The notes: generated from the letters alone by a model not told the origin. DNA of 64,000 nucleotides from an uncultured Microbacterium sp. (GCA_913774665.1 CAJYHN010000001.1:186001-250000); one strand, 5' to 3'. Positions 7,949-16,548 are shown, counted from the stretch's first letter. Numbers and translations: made by a program.

Positions 7949-8250
7949 AGGTGCGGCACCCCCTCCGACGCGGTGTAGTACACCGCGTGCCGGTAGTTCT
8001 TTCCCGCCGGCGACTCGAAGAACGCGCCCTTGGCTCCCGGGTCGCTCGTCGTCACGGCATCCGAGGGGACGACCCACACCGACACGCCCTCACCGCGACG
8101 GGTGTAGAGGTCACGAGCGTTGCGGACGGCGAGCTCGGCGTCGGGGGCGTGGAGAGAGCCGACGTGAACGTGGCTCAGACCGCGGTTCGCGCGGACGAAG
8201 ACCTCCCACAGGGGCCAGGTCTCGGCGGGGCTGCCGCCGGGGGTGGCCAT
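7945..8250 (-). CDS. paaB: Phenylacetyl-CoA epoxidase subunit PaaB
   Basis: 101 residues, the usual size. It has the PaaB pattern WPLWEVFVRANRGLSHVHVGSLHAPD near the N-terminus and a YTRRGEGVSVWVVPSDAV strand pair. PaaB bridges PaaAC heterodimers in the epoxidase complex. Its ATG shares a base with the paaA stop (TGATG). Confidence 0.93.
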   Translation of the reverse strand: MATPGGSPAETWPLWEVFVRANRGLSHVHVGSLHAPDAELAVRNARDLYTRRGEGVSVWVVPSDAVTTSDPGAKGAFFESPAGKNYRHAVYYTASEGVPHL

Positions 8251-9221
8251 CAGGCCGCCGCCGTCTCGGTGCGGGCGGCGCTCTTCTTCGCCGCGTAGGC
8301 CGCCGCGGCCTCGCGCACCCACGCGCCCTCTTCGTGCGCGGCGCGGCGGTTCTGCAGGCGCTGGCGGTTGAGCGGCCCTCGACCGGCGAGCACCTCGTGG
8401 AACTCCGTCCAGTCGATCTCGCCCATGTCGTACTGGCCGGTCTCGTCGTTGAAGCGCAGCTCGGGGTCGGGCAGGGTGACGCCCAGCACCGCTGCCTGCG
8501 GCACGAGCATCGAGACGAAGCGTTGACGCAGGTCGTCGTTGCTGAAGCGCTTGATGTTCCACGCCATCGACTGCGCCGAGTTGGGCGAATCGTCGTCGGG
8601 GGGCCCGAACATCATCAGGCTCGGCCAGTACCACCGGTCCACGGCATCCTGGGCCATCTGCCGCTGCTCGTCGGTGCCCTGCATGAGCGTCAGCAGGATC
8701 TCGAATCCCTGGCGCTGGTGGAACGACTCCTCCTTGCAGATGCGCACCATCGCGCGGCCGTAGGGTCCGTACGAGGCGCGGCACAGCGGCACCTGGTTGC
8801 AGATCGCCGCTCCGTCGACGAGCCAGCCGATCGCCCCCATGTCGGCCCACGTCGGGGTCGGGTAGTTGAAGATCGACGAGTAGCGCGCTCTGCCGTCGAT
8901 GAGCTGCTGCGTCATCTCGTCGCGCGTGATGCCGAGCGTCTGCGCCGCGGAGTACAGGTACAGACCATGGCCGGCCTCGTCCTGCACCTTCGCCAGCAGG
9001 ATCGATTTGCGCTTGAGGCTCGGCGCGCGGGTGATCCACGCCCCCTCGGGCTGCATGCCGATGATCTCGGAGTGCGCGTGCTGCGAGATCTGGCGGATGA
9101 GCGTGCGCCGGTAGGCGTCGGGCATCCAGTCGCGCGGCTCGATGCGCCCGTCGGCCGCGATGAGGGCGTCGAACATCGCCTCGCCGTCGAGGTCCTCCGT
9201 CATGGGGGCGGTCATCGTCAT
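8250..9221 (-). CDS. paaA: Phenylacetyl-CoA epoxidase catalytic (diiron) subunit
   Basis: 323 residues. The diiron ligands are visible in two motifs, DEAGH (81-85) and EESFH (164-168), within a ferritin-like fold. PaaA inserts one oxygen atom of O2 into the ring of phenylacetyl-CoA. AAAAGGAG lies 7 nt upstream of the ATG at 9221. It is the first gene of the paaABCDEG operon, and its promoter carries an operator box shared with the paaJ operon. Confidence 0.95.
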   Translation of the reverse strand: MTMTAPMTEDLDGEAMFDALIAADGRIEPRDWMPDAYRRTLIRQISQHAHSEIIGMQPEGAWITRAPSLKRKSILLAKVQDEAGHGLYLYSAAQTLGITRDEMTQQLIDGRARYSSIFNYPTPTWADMGAIGWLVDGAAICNQVPLCRASYGPYGRAMVRICKEESFHQRQGFEILLTLMQGTDEQRQMAQDAVDRWYWPSLMMFGPPDDDSPNSAQSMAWNIKRFSNDDLRQRFVSMLVPQAAVLGVTLPDPELRFNDETGQYDMGEIDWTEFHEVLAGRGPLNRQRLQNRRAAHEEGAWVREAAAAYAAKKSAARTETAAA

Positions 9222-9238
9222 CGTCGACTCCTTTTACA

Positions 9239-9284
9239 GACCGATCGTTCAGTAAAGTGTATCCGCGGCGAGCGCGGCCGGCAA
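9239..9284 (-). promoter_or_regulatory. paaA promoter with TetR-type operator box
   Basis: On the minus strand TTGCCG (9284-9279), a 17-bp spacer and TACACT (9261-9256) form a good -35/-10 pair. Directly downstream, covering the expected start point, is GACCGATCGTTCAGTAA (plus-strand 9239-9255). Its core GA(C/A)CGATCG(T/G)TC is an imperfect palindrome. The same 17 bases recur upstream of paaJ, so a common repressor (PaaR-like TetR, not encoded in this window) is inferred. Confidence 0.7.
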
Positions 9285-9362
9285 GGGGTGCCGGAACCGC
9301 GTCCGTTCGCCGCGTCGGTCTCCGACGAGGCGGGGCGCTCCGACCCCTCGCACACGCGGCCC

Positions 9363-10673
9363 TCAGCGCAGGTCGTACACGCGCTTGTACTTGCCCTCGC
9401 TGCGGGGCAGCACGCCGGGCTCCTCCACCCGCACGTCGACCGTGGTGCCGATCAGCACCTTGATGCGCTGCTGCAGCACCACGCCGGCCGCCTCGCACAC
9501 CTCGCGGTCGAGGGCCGGATGCCGCTCGATGCGGACGGTCATGGCATCCATTCGTCCCTCGCGCCGGAGTTCGAGGACGAAGTGCGGGGTGAGCTTCTCG
9601 ATGCCCAGCACGATCTCCTCGATCTGCGTGGGGAAGAGGTTCACGCCGCGCAGGATGATCATGTCGTCGTTGCGACCGGTGATCTTCTCGATGCGCCGCA
9701 TCGCGGGGAACGCCGAGCCGGGCTGCAGCCGGGTGAGGTCGCGAGTGCGGTAGCGGATGACCGGGAACGCCTCCTTGGTGAGCGAGGTGAACACCAGCTC
9801 GCCCAGCTCGCCGTCGCCGACGGGCTCTCCGCTCTCGCCGTCGATCGTCTCGGGGAGGAAGTGGTCCTCCCAGATGTGCGGACCGTCCTTGGTGAGGGCG
9901 CTCTCGGATGCCACGCCCGGGCCCATCACCTCGCTCAGGCCGTAGATGTCGACCGCGACGAGGTCGAGGCGTCGCTCGATCTCGTGACGCATCTCGTTCG
10001 TCCACGGTTCCGCCCCGAGGACCGCGACCCTCAGCGAGGTCGAGCGCGGGTCGACGCCGGCCGCCTCGAGCGCGTCGGCGATCGTCAGGAGATAGCTGGG
10101 CGTGCAGAGGATGGCATCCGGCTCGAAGTCCTGGATGAGCTGCGCCTGGCGCGCGGTCTGCCCGCCCGACATCGGGATCACGGTCGCACCCAGGCGCTCG
10201 ATGCCCGCGTGGGCGCCGAGGCCGCCGGTGAACAGGCCGTAGCCGTAGGCGTTGTGCACGCGATCCCCGGCGCGGATGCCGGCGGCACTCAGCGACCGCG
10301 CGACGAGATCGGCCCACCGGTCGAGGTCGCCCGCGGTGTACCCGACGACGGTGGGGCGCCCGGTGGTGCCCGACGAGGCGTGGATGCGGCGGACCTCGGC
10401 CATCGGCACCGCGAACATGCCGAAGGGGTAGGTCTCGCGCAGGTCGGCCTTGGTCGTGAAGGGCAGCAGGCGGACGTCGTCGAGGGTGCGGATGTCGTCG
10501 GGGCCGACGCCGGCCTCGTCGAACTTGCGCCGGTAGAGCGCGACGTTCTCATAGGCGTGGCGCACGGTCCACCGCAGACGTTCGAGCTGCAGCGCGCGCA
10601 GGCTCTCGAGCGGGATCGCGGTCGGATCGACGGATGCCAGGAAGTCGGGGCGCGATGCGGCGGTCAGGGTCAT
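9363..10673 (-). CDS. paaK: Phenylacetate-CoA ligase
   Basis: 436 residues, standard PaaK length. The ATP/AMP-binding motif ASSGTTGRPTVVGYT lies near residue 100, the acyl-adenylate motif IYGLSEVMGPG near 240, and the C-terminal lid has ITGRNDDMIILRG and SEGKYKRVYDL. PaaK activates phenylacetate to phenylacetyl-CoA, the first step of the pathway. It is the last gene of the paaJFHZIK operon, and its ATG overlaps the paaI stop (ATGA). Confidence 0.95.
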   Translation of the reverse strand: MTLTAASRPDFLASVDPTAIPLESLRALQLERLRWTVRHAYENVALYRRKFDEAGVGPDDIRTLDDVRLLPFTTKADLRETYPFGMFAVPMAEVRRIHASSGTTGRPTVVGYTAGDLDRWADLVARSLSAAGIRAGDRVHNAYGYGLFTGGLGAHAGIERLGATVIPMSGGQTARQAQLIQDFEPDAILCTPSYLLTIADALEAAGVDPRSTSLRVAVLGAEPWTNEMRHEIERRLDLVAVDIYGLSEVMGPGVASESALTKDGPHIWEDHFLPETIDGESGEPVGDGELGELVFTSLTKEAFPVIRYRTRDLTRLQPGSAFPAMRRIEKITGRNDDMIILRGVNLFPTQIEEIVLGIEKLTPHFVLELRREGRMDAMTVRIERHPALDREVCEAAGVVLQQRIKVLIGTTVDVRVEEPGVLPRSEGKYKRVYDLR

Positions 10674-11350
10674 CGGGACACCTCCGTGGTCAAGAGCGCC
10701 TCGTCGCGCTCGGGGTCGGGTGATGCGGTCGCGGCGGGGGTCCTTGAGTTCGTGGGGGTGATTGAGTTCGTGGGGGTGATCGAGTTCGTGGGGGTGACTG
10801 AGTTCGTGGGGGTGTCTGAGTTCGTGGGGGTGTCTGGGGCGTGCGCGGCCTGGGCGCCGGCGCCCTGCACACCCTCAGCGATCCGCACATCCTCAGCCGC
10901 AGCCCCGGCGCGTCGCGCTGAGGTTGCGCGAATCGCTGAGGTTGCGTCGACGGATGCCGGCGGGCGGCGGTCCGTCGTGATGCTGCGGCCGCGGACCTCG
11001 GCGACGAGGTCGCCCGTCTCGTCGGTCACGCGGATGTCGTACAGGCCGGTCCGACCACTGCGCGCGCGGCGCACGGCGGAGGCGGTCAGCGTCTGCCCGG
11101 CCGTCGTGGACTTCAGGAACGTGATGTCGGCGCCCCCGGCGACCGTCACCCGCTCGTCCTCATTGCACGCGATCGCGAAGGCCGTGTCGGCGAGGGTGAA
11201 GACGAGCCCGCCGTGGGTGATGGCGAAGCCGTTGAGCATGTCGTCGCGCACGGTCATCGACACCCGCGCCTCCCCCGGCGCGTCGTGCTCGACGACCATG
11301 CCGAGCATGGCCGAGGCCCGATCGCGCTGCATCATCGGCCGCAGGGTCAT
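10670..11350 (-). CDS. paaI: Hotdog-fold thioesterase PaaI with repeat-encoded C-terminal extension
   Basis: 226 residues, while PaaI enzymes are usually ~135-145. Residues 1-~128 are a complete hotdog thioesterase (NGFAITHGGLVFTLADTAFA motif at ~40-60) that releases CoA from stalled ring-hydroxylated intermediates. Residues ~129-226 are a low-complexity Ala/Thr/Pro tail with five six-residue repeats of the form (D/V/I)TPTNS (~172-202), encoded by an 18-bp tandem repeat. The start overlaps the paaZ stop and the stop overlaps paaK, so the extra DNA entered without breaking coupling. Enzyme identity is firm; the role of the tail is unknown. Confidence 0.88.
   Translation of the reverse strand: MTLRPMMQRDRASAMLGMVVEHDAPGEARVSMTVRDDMLNGFAITHGGLVFTLADTAFAIACNEDERVTVAGGADITFLKSTTAGQTLTASAVRRARSGRTGLYDIRVTDETGDLVAEVRGRSITTDRRPPASVDATSAIRATSARRAGAAAEDVRIAEGVQGAGAQAAHAPDTPTNSDTPTNSVTPTNSITPTNSITPTNSRTPAATASPDPERDEALLTTEVSR
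10746..10835. repeat. 18-bp coding tandem repeat inside paaI (5 copies)
   Basis: Five contiguous 18-bp units starting GAGTTCGTGGGGGTG, differing only in the last three bases (att, atc, act, tct, tct), run from 10746 to 10835. The unit length is a multiple of three, so copy-number change keeps the frame. Adjacent DNA (10873-10941) holds nested inverted repeats: CCTCAGCGAT pairs with ATCGCTGAGG, and inner CCTCAGC pairs with GCTGAGG. Confidence 0.95.
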
Positions 11351-13398
11351 GCCGTCACCGCCACGGGAGCCGGCGCCCACGTCTTCGCCACGAGCGTGAG
11401 CACGTCGTACTGCGCCACGATCTCGTCGTTCTGGTTGCGGATGACGGCATCCCACCGCACCTCGCCGTACTCGTCGGTCTCGCGCGGGGTGATCTGCTTC
11501 GCCGTCAGCGCGACGCGGATGCGGTCACCGGGTGAGACGGGGGTCACGAAGCGCAGGTTCTCGAGCCCCGAGTTCGCCAATACCGGGCCGGGCGCGGGGT
11601 CGACGAAGAGCCCCGCCGCCCACGACACGAGCAGGTAGCCGTGCGCGACGCGCCCCGGGAAGAAGGGGTTCGCGGCCGCGGACTCCTCGTCCATGTGCGC
11701 GTAGAACGTGTCGCCGGTGAAGGTCGCGAACACCTCGATGTCGTCGAGGGTGACTTCGCGTTCGGCCGACTCCACGGCATCCCCGATCCTCAGCTCCGAG
11801 AGCGGTTTGCGGAAGGGGTGCGTGCCGGCGGAGTCGGTCTCGGCACCCGGATGCCACACCCCGGTCAACGCGGTGAGCATGCGCGGCGAGCCCTGGATCG
11901 CGGTGCGCTGCATGGAATGGAGCACCGAACGGGTGCCGCCGAGCTCCTCGCCGCCGCCGGCGCGGCCGGGTCCGCCGTGCACGAGGTGGGGAACCGGGGC
12001 ACCGTGTCCGGTTGAGGTGCGCGCGTCGTCGCGGTCGAGGAAGAGCACGCGGCCGTTCATCGCGCCCATGCGGGTGAGCAGCTCGGTCGCGACGTCGGGG
12101 TCGTGGGTCGCGACGCTCGTGACGAGGGAGCCGCCGCCGCGGGCCACGATGGTGGCGGCCTCGGCGACATCGGTGTACTCGACAATGCTCGCGACCGGGC
12201 CGAACGCCTCGATGTCGTTGACGGCCGGGGTCGTGGCATCCGCGAAGGCCAGCAGCATCGGCTGCAGGAACGCACCGTCGGCGGGCGCTCCCTCGGGCGC
12301 CTCGGCCGATCCGACCACGAAGCGCCCACCGGCATCGGTGAGCGCCCGAACCTGACGCAGAACCTCGTCGCGCTGCTCGAGGGACACGACCGGCCCCATC
12401 GTCACGCCCTCGGCGCGCGGGTCGCCGATGACCACGCGCTCGGCGATCTTGTCGCGCAGCGCCTCGGCCACGGCATCCGTCATGCCCGCCGGCACGATCG
12501 CGCGGCGGATCGCCGTGCACTTCTGCCCCGCCTTGGTCGTCATCTCCACCAGCAGCTGCTTCACGTACGCGTCGAACTCGGGGGTACCGGCCACCGCGTC
12601 GGGGCCGAGGATCGAGGCGTTGATCGAGTCGGTCTCGCTCGTGAAGCGCACACCCGGCTTCGCCTGCGCCCGCAGGCGCTCGGCGGTCGAGGCGCTGCCG
12701 GTGAACCCGACGGTGTCACCGAGATCGAGCAGGTCGAACAGGCCGGGAACGCTGCCGCTCACCAACTGCAGGGATCCCTCGGGGAGCAGTTTGGTCTCGA
12801 CGACCATGCGCACCCAGGCCTCGGCGATGTAGGCCGTCGGGGTCGCGGGCTTCACGATCGTGGGGAGACCGGCGAGAAACGCGGGGGCGAACTTCTCGAG
12901 CGCTCCCCACATCGGAAAGTTGAAGGCGTTGATCTGCACCGCAACTCCCGGCAGGCGCGTGTAGACGTGCCGACCGAGGAAGGAGCCGTCCTTCGACAGG
13001 GGCTCGATCGGTCCGTCGAGCACGACCTTTCCGGCGGGGAGTTCGCGCCGCGCCTTCGACGAGAAGGTGAACAGCACACCGATGCCGCCGTCGACGTCGC
13101 TGAGCGAGTCGCGCCGGGTCGATCCGGAGCGCTCCGAGAGGGCGTAGAGCTCTTCGCGACGCTCGTTCAGGGCGATCGCGAGGTTCTTCAGCACCATCGC
13201 GCGTTGGTGGAAGGTCAGCGCGCCGAGGCTCTTCTGCCCCTCGCGGCGCGCGAAGGCGACGGCGCCCGCGAGGTCGAGCCCCTTCGTGCTGACGCGCACG
13301 ATCTCCTCCCCCGTCGAGGCGTCGCGCACGATCGCCGCGTCGGGGTCATCGGCGGGCGTCCACCACGCGCCGTTCACGTAGCTCGGCAGAAACGTCAT
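11347..13398 (-). CDS. paaZ: Bifunctional oxepin-CoA hydrolase / 3-oxo-5,6-dehydrosuberyl-CoA semialdehyde dehydrogenase
   Basis: 683 residues with two domains. Residues ~1-520 are an aldehyde dehydrogenase with the catalytic Cys in KAGQKCTAIRR, and the C-terminal ~150 residues are a MaoC-like hydratase (GDTFYAHMDEESAAANPFFPGRVAHG). PaaZ opens the oxepin ring hydrolytically and oxidises the resulting aldehyde. ATG 13398 is chosen because it overlaps the paaH stop as ATGA and has GGAGCG upstream; an ATG at 13410 would lie deeper in paaH. Confidence 0.95.
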   Translation of the reverse strand: MTFLPSYVNGAWWTPADDPDAAIVRDASTGEEIVRVSTKGLDLAGAVAFARREGQKSLGALTFHQRAMVLKNLAIALNERREELYALSERSGSTRRDSLSDVDGGIGVLFTFSSKARRELPAGKVVLDGPIEPLSKDGSFLGRHVYTRLPGVAVQINAFNFPMWGALEKFAPAFLAGLPTIVKPATPTAYIAEAWVRMVVETKLLPEGSLQLVSGSVPGLFDLLDLGDTVGFTGSASTAERLRAQAKPGVRFTSETDSINASILGPDAVAGTPEFDAYVKQLLVEMTTKAGQKCTAIRRAIVPAGMTDAVAEALRDKIAERVVIGDPRAEGVTMGPVVSLEQRDEVLRQVRALTDAGGRFVVGSAEAPEGAPADGAFLQPMLLAFADATTPAVNDIEAFGPVASIVEYTDVAEAATIVARGGGSLVTSVATHDPDVATELLTRMGAMNGRVLFLDRDDARTSTGHGAPVPHLVHGGPGRAGGGEELGGTRSVLHSMQRTAIQGSPRMLTALTGVWHPGAETDSAGTHPFRKPLSELRIGDAVESAEREVTLDDIEVFATFTGDTFYAHMDEESAAANPFFPGRVAHGYLLVSWAAGLFVDPAPGPVLANSGLENLRFVTPVSPGDRIRVALTAKQITPRETDEYGEVRWDAVIRNQNDEIVAQYDVLTLVAKTWAPAPVAVTA

Positions 13399-14297
13399 CG
13401 TTCGCTCCATTCGTAGAATCCGCGGCCGGTCTTGCGGCCCAGGTGCCCCTGGGCGACGAGCTCTCGCAGCAGCGCGGGCGGGGTGAAGCGCGCACCGAAC
13501 GCGCGCTCGAGCTCTTCGGCGATGCCCAGGCGCACGTCGAGTCCGACGATGTCGGTCGTGCGGAGGGGTCCCATCGGATGCCGGTAGCCCAGCTCCATCG
13601 CCGTGTCGATGTCGTGTGCGGAGGCGACGGACTCCTCGAGCATGCGGATCGCCTCGAGCCCGAGCGCGACCCCCAGGCGGCTCGACGCGAAGCCGGGCGC
13701 ATCGCGCACGACCACGGCGGTCTTGCCGATCGCCTCGACCCAGCGGTTCGCCACGTCGACCACCCGCGGGGCGGTCCGATCGCCGACGACCACCTCGACG
13801 AGCGCCGACGCGGGCACGGGGTTGAAGAAGTGCAGCCCGAGAAACCTGTCGGGTCGGACGAGGGATGCGGCGAGCGCGTCGATCGAGAGAGAGGAGGTGT
13901 TGGATGCCACGACCGCGCCGTTCCGCACAGCCCCCTCGATCCGCGCCAGGGCGTCGAGCTTGAGGTCGCGGTCCTCGGGCACGGCCTCGATGACGAGGCC
14001 CGCCTCGGCGAACGCTTCCGCGTCGACGCCGGTGGTGAGGGTGCCGGCATCCGGAATCTGCAGACCGCGCTCGGCCGAGCGGGCCAGGGCGGTCTCGACG
14101 CGGTCGCGGGCGGCGGCCGCCGCGTCGGCGTCGCGCTCGACGACGTGCACGCGGGCCCCGGCAAGCAGGAACGCGTGCGCGATGCCGGCACCCATCCGGC
14201 CTCCGCCGAGCACGCCGACGACGGCGGGGACGGATGCCGCGAGCCGGGCGGCCGCGGCGGTGGCGCGGTTGCGAGACGTGGTCTCGGGGAGGCTCAC
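13395..14297 (-). CDS. paaH: 3-hydroxyacyl-CoA (3-hydroxyadipyl-CoA) dehydrogenase
   Basis: 300 residues. The N-terminal Rossmann motif GVLGGGRMGAGIAHAF binds NAD, and SNTSSLSIDALAA and LGLHFFNPVPASALVEVV are hallmarks of the family. The C-terminal helical domain ends HLGRKTGRGFYEW. It oxidises 3-hydroxyadipyl-CoA in the beta-oxidation half of phenylacetate degradation. The start is a GTG at 14297 overlapping the upstream stop (GTGA). Confidence 0.92.
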   Translation of the reverse strand: MSLPETTSRNRATAAAARLAASVPAVVGVLGGGRMGAGIAHAFLLAGARVHVVERDADAAAAARDRVETALARSAERGLQIPDAGTLTTGVDAEAFAEAGLVIEAVPEDRDLKLDALARIEGAVRNGAVVASNTSSLSIDALAASLVRPDRFLGLHFFNPVPASALVEVVVGDRTAPRVVDVANRWVEAIGKTAVVVRDAPGFASSRLGVALGLEAIRMLEESVASAHDIDTAMELGYRHPMGPLRTTDIVGLDVRLGIAEELERAFGARFTPPALLRELVAQGHLGRKTGRGFYEWSER

Positions 14298-15031
14298 TTC
14301 TTCTTCCTCTCGAGGAACGCGGTCATGCGGGCGCGCTTGTCGGCGCTGTCGAAGAGCTCGGCCTGCAGCTCGCCGTCGATCGCGGGGTGGTCGGCGCGGG
14401 GAGCGAGCAGCGCGCGCTTGGTGAGGATCGTCGCGCGGGCGGAGTTCGCCGCCATACGGTCGGCGATCGCGTGCGCGGCCGCGAGCAGGTCGTCGGGGTC
14501 GTGGACGCTCGACAGCAGCCCCCAGGCGAGGGCCTCGTCGGCGTCGATCACGCGGGCGGTGAGCAGCAGCTCGCTCGCGCGGGCGTGGCCGACGATCTCG
14601 GGCAGACGCCACGCCGCACCGGCGGCGGCGATGATACCGAGGCCCGGCTCCGGGTTGCCGAAGCGCGTGCGAGGGGTCCCGAGGCGGATGTCGGCCGCGT
14701 AGGCGAGCTCGGCTCCCCCGCCCAGCGCGAACCCGTCGACGGCGGCGATCACGGGCATCGGCAGGTGACGGATGCGATCGAAGATCGTCGCGTTGATGCC
14801 GCGGCGCGCGTCGTCGCCGGTGCGTTCGCGCAGCTGGGCGATATCGGCTCCCGCGGCGAAGATGCCCCCGGCGCCGGTGAGGATGAGGGGGCGGGGGGTC
14901 GCCTCGAGTTCGGCGCACAGGGCGTGCAGCTCGTCGACCATCGCATGGTCGATCGCGTTGCGCACCCCGGGGCGGTCGAGGGTCGCGACGACGCGGTCGG
15001 CGGCGGCGTCGACGCGGAGGGTCTCAGCCAT
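14294..15031 (-). CDS. paaF: Enoyl-CoA hydratase (2,3-dehydroadipyl-CoA hydratase)
   Basis: 245 residues from ATG 15031, which overlaps the thiolase 3' end by 8 bp. Crotonase features: FAAGADIAQL oxyanion strand, GFALGGGAELAYAADIRLG, and Glu in NPEPGLGIIAAAGAAWRLP, matching hydratases with catalytic Glu. It lies between paaJ and paaH, the expected position for the hydratase of the beta-oxidation steps. Assignment as PaaF rather than PaaG rests on the catalytic Glu pattern and on a closer PaaG match at 4700. Confidence 0.85.
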   Translation of the reverse strand: MAETLRVDAAADRVVATLDRPGVRNAIDHAMVDELHALCAELEATPRPLILTGAGGIFAAGADIAQLRERTGDDARRGINATIFDRIRHLPMPVIAAVDGFALGGGAELAYAADIRLGTPRTRFGNPEPGLGIIAAAGAAWRLPEIVGHARASELLLTARVIDADEALAWGLLSSVHDPDDLLAAAHAIADRMAANSARATILTKRALLAPRADHPAIDGELQAELFDSADKRARMTAFLERKKK

Positions 15032-16214
15032 CGATCCGCTCAACGATCATCGCGGTGCCCTGGCCGACGCCGACGCACATCGTCGCGAGCCCGTAGCGCG
15101 CACCCTCGCGCTCGATCCGGCCGAGCAGCGTCACGATGAGCCGCGAGCCGCTCGAGCCCAGCGGATGCCCCAGCGCGATCGCTCCGCCGTCGGCATTGAC
15201 GATCTCGGGGTCGAGCCCGAGGCGCCGCACGCACGCGATCGACTGCGAGGCGAACGCCTCGTTGAGTTCGACGGCGCCGAGGTCGGATGCCGAGAGCCCC
15301 GCCTTCGCGAGGGCCTTCTCGGTCGCCGGCACGGGGCCGAGGCCCATGATTTCGGGGGCGAGAGCCGCGGAGGCGTGCGCGACGATCCGAGCCCGTGGTC
15401 GAAGCCCGTAGCGCTCGACGGCGGCGGCGCTCGCGACGACGAGGGCCGATGCCCCGTCGTTGAGCGAGCTGGAGTTGCCCGCGGTGACGACCTCGCCGTC
15501 CTTCACGACCGGCCTGAGCCTCGCCAGGGCGTCGATCGAGGTATCGCGGCGCGGACCTTCGTCGCTGTCGACGATGCCCCGACCGGTGTCGACGGCGACG
15601 ATCTCGTCGGCGAAACGACCGGCGTCCTGGGCGGCGATCGCGCGCTCGTGGCTGCGCAGGGCGAAGGCGTCGGCGTCCGCCCGCGAGATCCCGTCGAGGC
15701 GAGCGACCTCTTCGGCCGTCTCGGGCATCGAGAAGGTGGCCTTCTCGCGCGCGGCGAGACGAGGGTTGGTGAAACGCCAGCCGATCGAGGTGTCGAATTC
15801 CGCCCCGGGCTTCGCCCACGCCTTCTCGGGCTTCGCCTGCACCCAGGGCGCGCGGGTCATCGACTCGACGCCGCCGGCCACGACGAGGTCGGCATCGCCC
15901 GCGCGCACCGCCTGCGCGGCGAGCGCGATCGCACTCATTCCCGAAGCGCAGAGGCGGTTGACGGTGAGACCGGGAATGCCATCGGGCAGCCCCGCCAGCA
16001 GCACGGCCATCCGAGCGACGTTGCGGTTGTCTTCGCCGGCCTGGTTCGCGGCACCCAGGATGACCTCGTCGACCGCCTCACCGGGAACGCCCGCGCGGGC
16101 CACCGCCTCGGCCACGACGAGGGCCGCGAGATCGTCGGGACGAACGGATGCCAGTGCCCCGCCGTACCGTCCGACCGGGGTGCGCGCACCGCCGATGAGA
16201 AACGCGTCCGCCAT
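15024..16214 (-). CDS. paaJ: Thiolase, 3-oxoadipyl-CoA type
   Basis: 396 residues. Thiolase motifs: nucleophilic Cys in NRLCASGMSAIALAAQ (~90), NEAFASQ, the GGAIALGHPLGSSGSR loop and the final Cys in MCVGVGQGTAMI. It cleaves 3-oxoadipyl-CoA to acetyl-CoA and succinyl-CoA, the last pathway step. It is the first gene of the operon; GAGAGGAAG precedes the ATG at 16214. Substrate is inferred from context, since acetyl-CoA acetyltransferases look alike. Confidence 0.9.
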   Translation of the reverse strand: MADAFLIGGARTPVGRYGGALASVRPDDLAALVVAEAVARAGVPGEAVDEVILGAANQAGEDNRNVARMAVLLAGLPDGIPGLTVNRLCASGMSAIALAAQAVRAGDADLVVAGGVESMTRAPWVQAKPEKAWAKPGAEFDTSIGWRFTNPRLAAREKATFSMPETAEEVARLDGISRADADAFALRSHERAIAAQDAGRFADEIVAVDTGRGIVDSDEGPRRDTSIDALARLRPVVKDGEVVTAGNSSSLNDGASALVVASAAAVERYGLRPRARIVAHASAALAPEIMGLGPVPATEKALAKAGLSASDLGAVELNEAFASQSIACVRRLGLDPEIVNADGGAIALGHPLGSSGSRLIVTLLGRIEREGARYGLATMCVGVGQGTAMIVERIDG

Positions 16215-16274
16215 CGTCTTCCTCTCCCCCGCCGACTCTGGCGGGGCCCGTCGACCTCGCCCGCGAGGTTTTCC

Positions 16275-16320
16275 GACCGATCGTTCAGTAATCATGCCAC
16301 GGTGGGACGCGGGGAGGCAA
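16275..16320 (-). promoter_or_regulatory. paaJ promoter with the same TetR-type operator
   Basis: The plus-strand sequence GACCGATCGTTCAGTAA (16275-16291) is identical to the box at 9239-9255. On the minus strand TTGCCT (16320-16315), an 18-bp spacer and CATGAT (16296-16291) precede it, so the operator again abuts the -10 and covers the start point. Shared sequence and position imply co-regulation of both paa operons. Confidence 0.68.
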
Positions 16321-16382
16321 CGCCGAAAGAGGCGTCGTCGGAATCGCGGCGCGTCGGACGCTGCCGTCGTCACCGTCGCTCG

Positions 16383-16424
16383 CGGATCGCGTCGCGCGGA
16401 TCGCGTCGCGCGGATCGCGTCGCG
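16383..16424. repeat. 14-bp tandem repeat between paaJ and tRNA-Arg
   Basis: Three contiguous copies of CGGATCGCGTCGCG occupy 16383-16424. The 170-bp gap between the paaJ promoter and tRNA-Arg holds no convincing gene. Confidence 0.9.
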
Positions 16425-16461
16425 CCGCGGAAGAAGACGCGACGACGTCATCGCGATGGAG

Positions 16462-16534
16462 TGCCCCCGACAGGATTCGAACCTGCGACGCCCGCGTTAG
16501 GAGTGCGGCGCTCTATCCCCTGAGCTACGGAGGC
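16462..16534 (-). tRNA. tRNA-Arg (anticodon CCT)
   Basis: A 73-nt cloverleaf on the minus strand: acceptor GCCTCCG pairs with CGGGGGC (one T-G), the D arm has GCTCAGGGGATAGAGC, the anticodon loop is CTCCTAA giving CCT, and the T loop is GGTTCGAATCC. The top anticodon-stem pair is A-C. The discriminator is A and CCA is not encoded. It reads AGG codons, rare in this GC-rich genome. Confidence 0.95.
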
Positions 16535-16548
16535 GGGGTCCCCCCAGC

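Noticed and set aside
7818-11399. Very long plus-strand open frame (over 1000 codons) across the paa cluster
   Set aside because: It is antisense to well-supported paa genes, has Arg/Pro/His-rich composition typical of GC-rich shadow frames and no recognisable domain. Similar long antisense frames elsewhere were left out for the same reason.
16462-16534. tRNA-Arg as an attachment site of an integrated element
   Set aside because: No integrase, no duplicated tRNA 3' end and only core genes on both sides.
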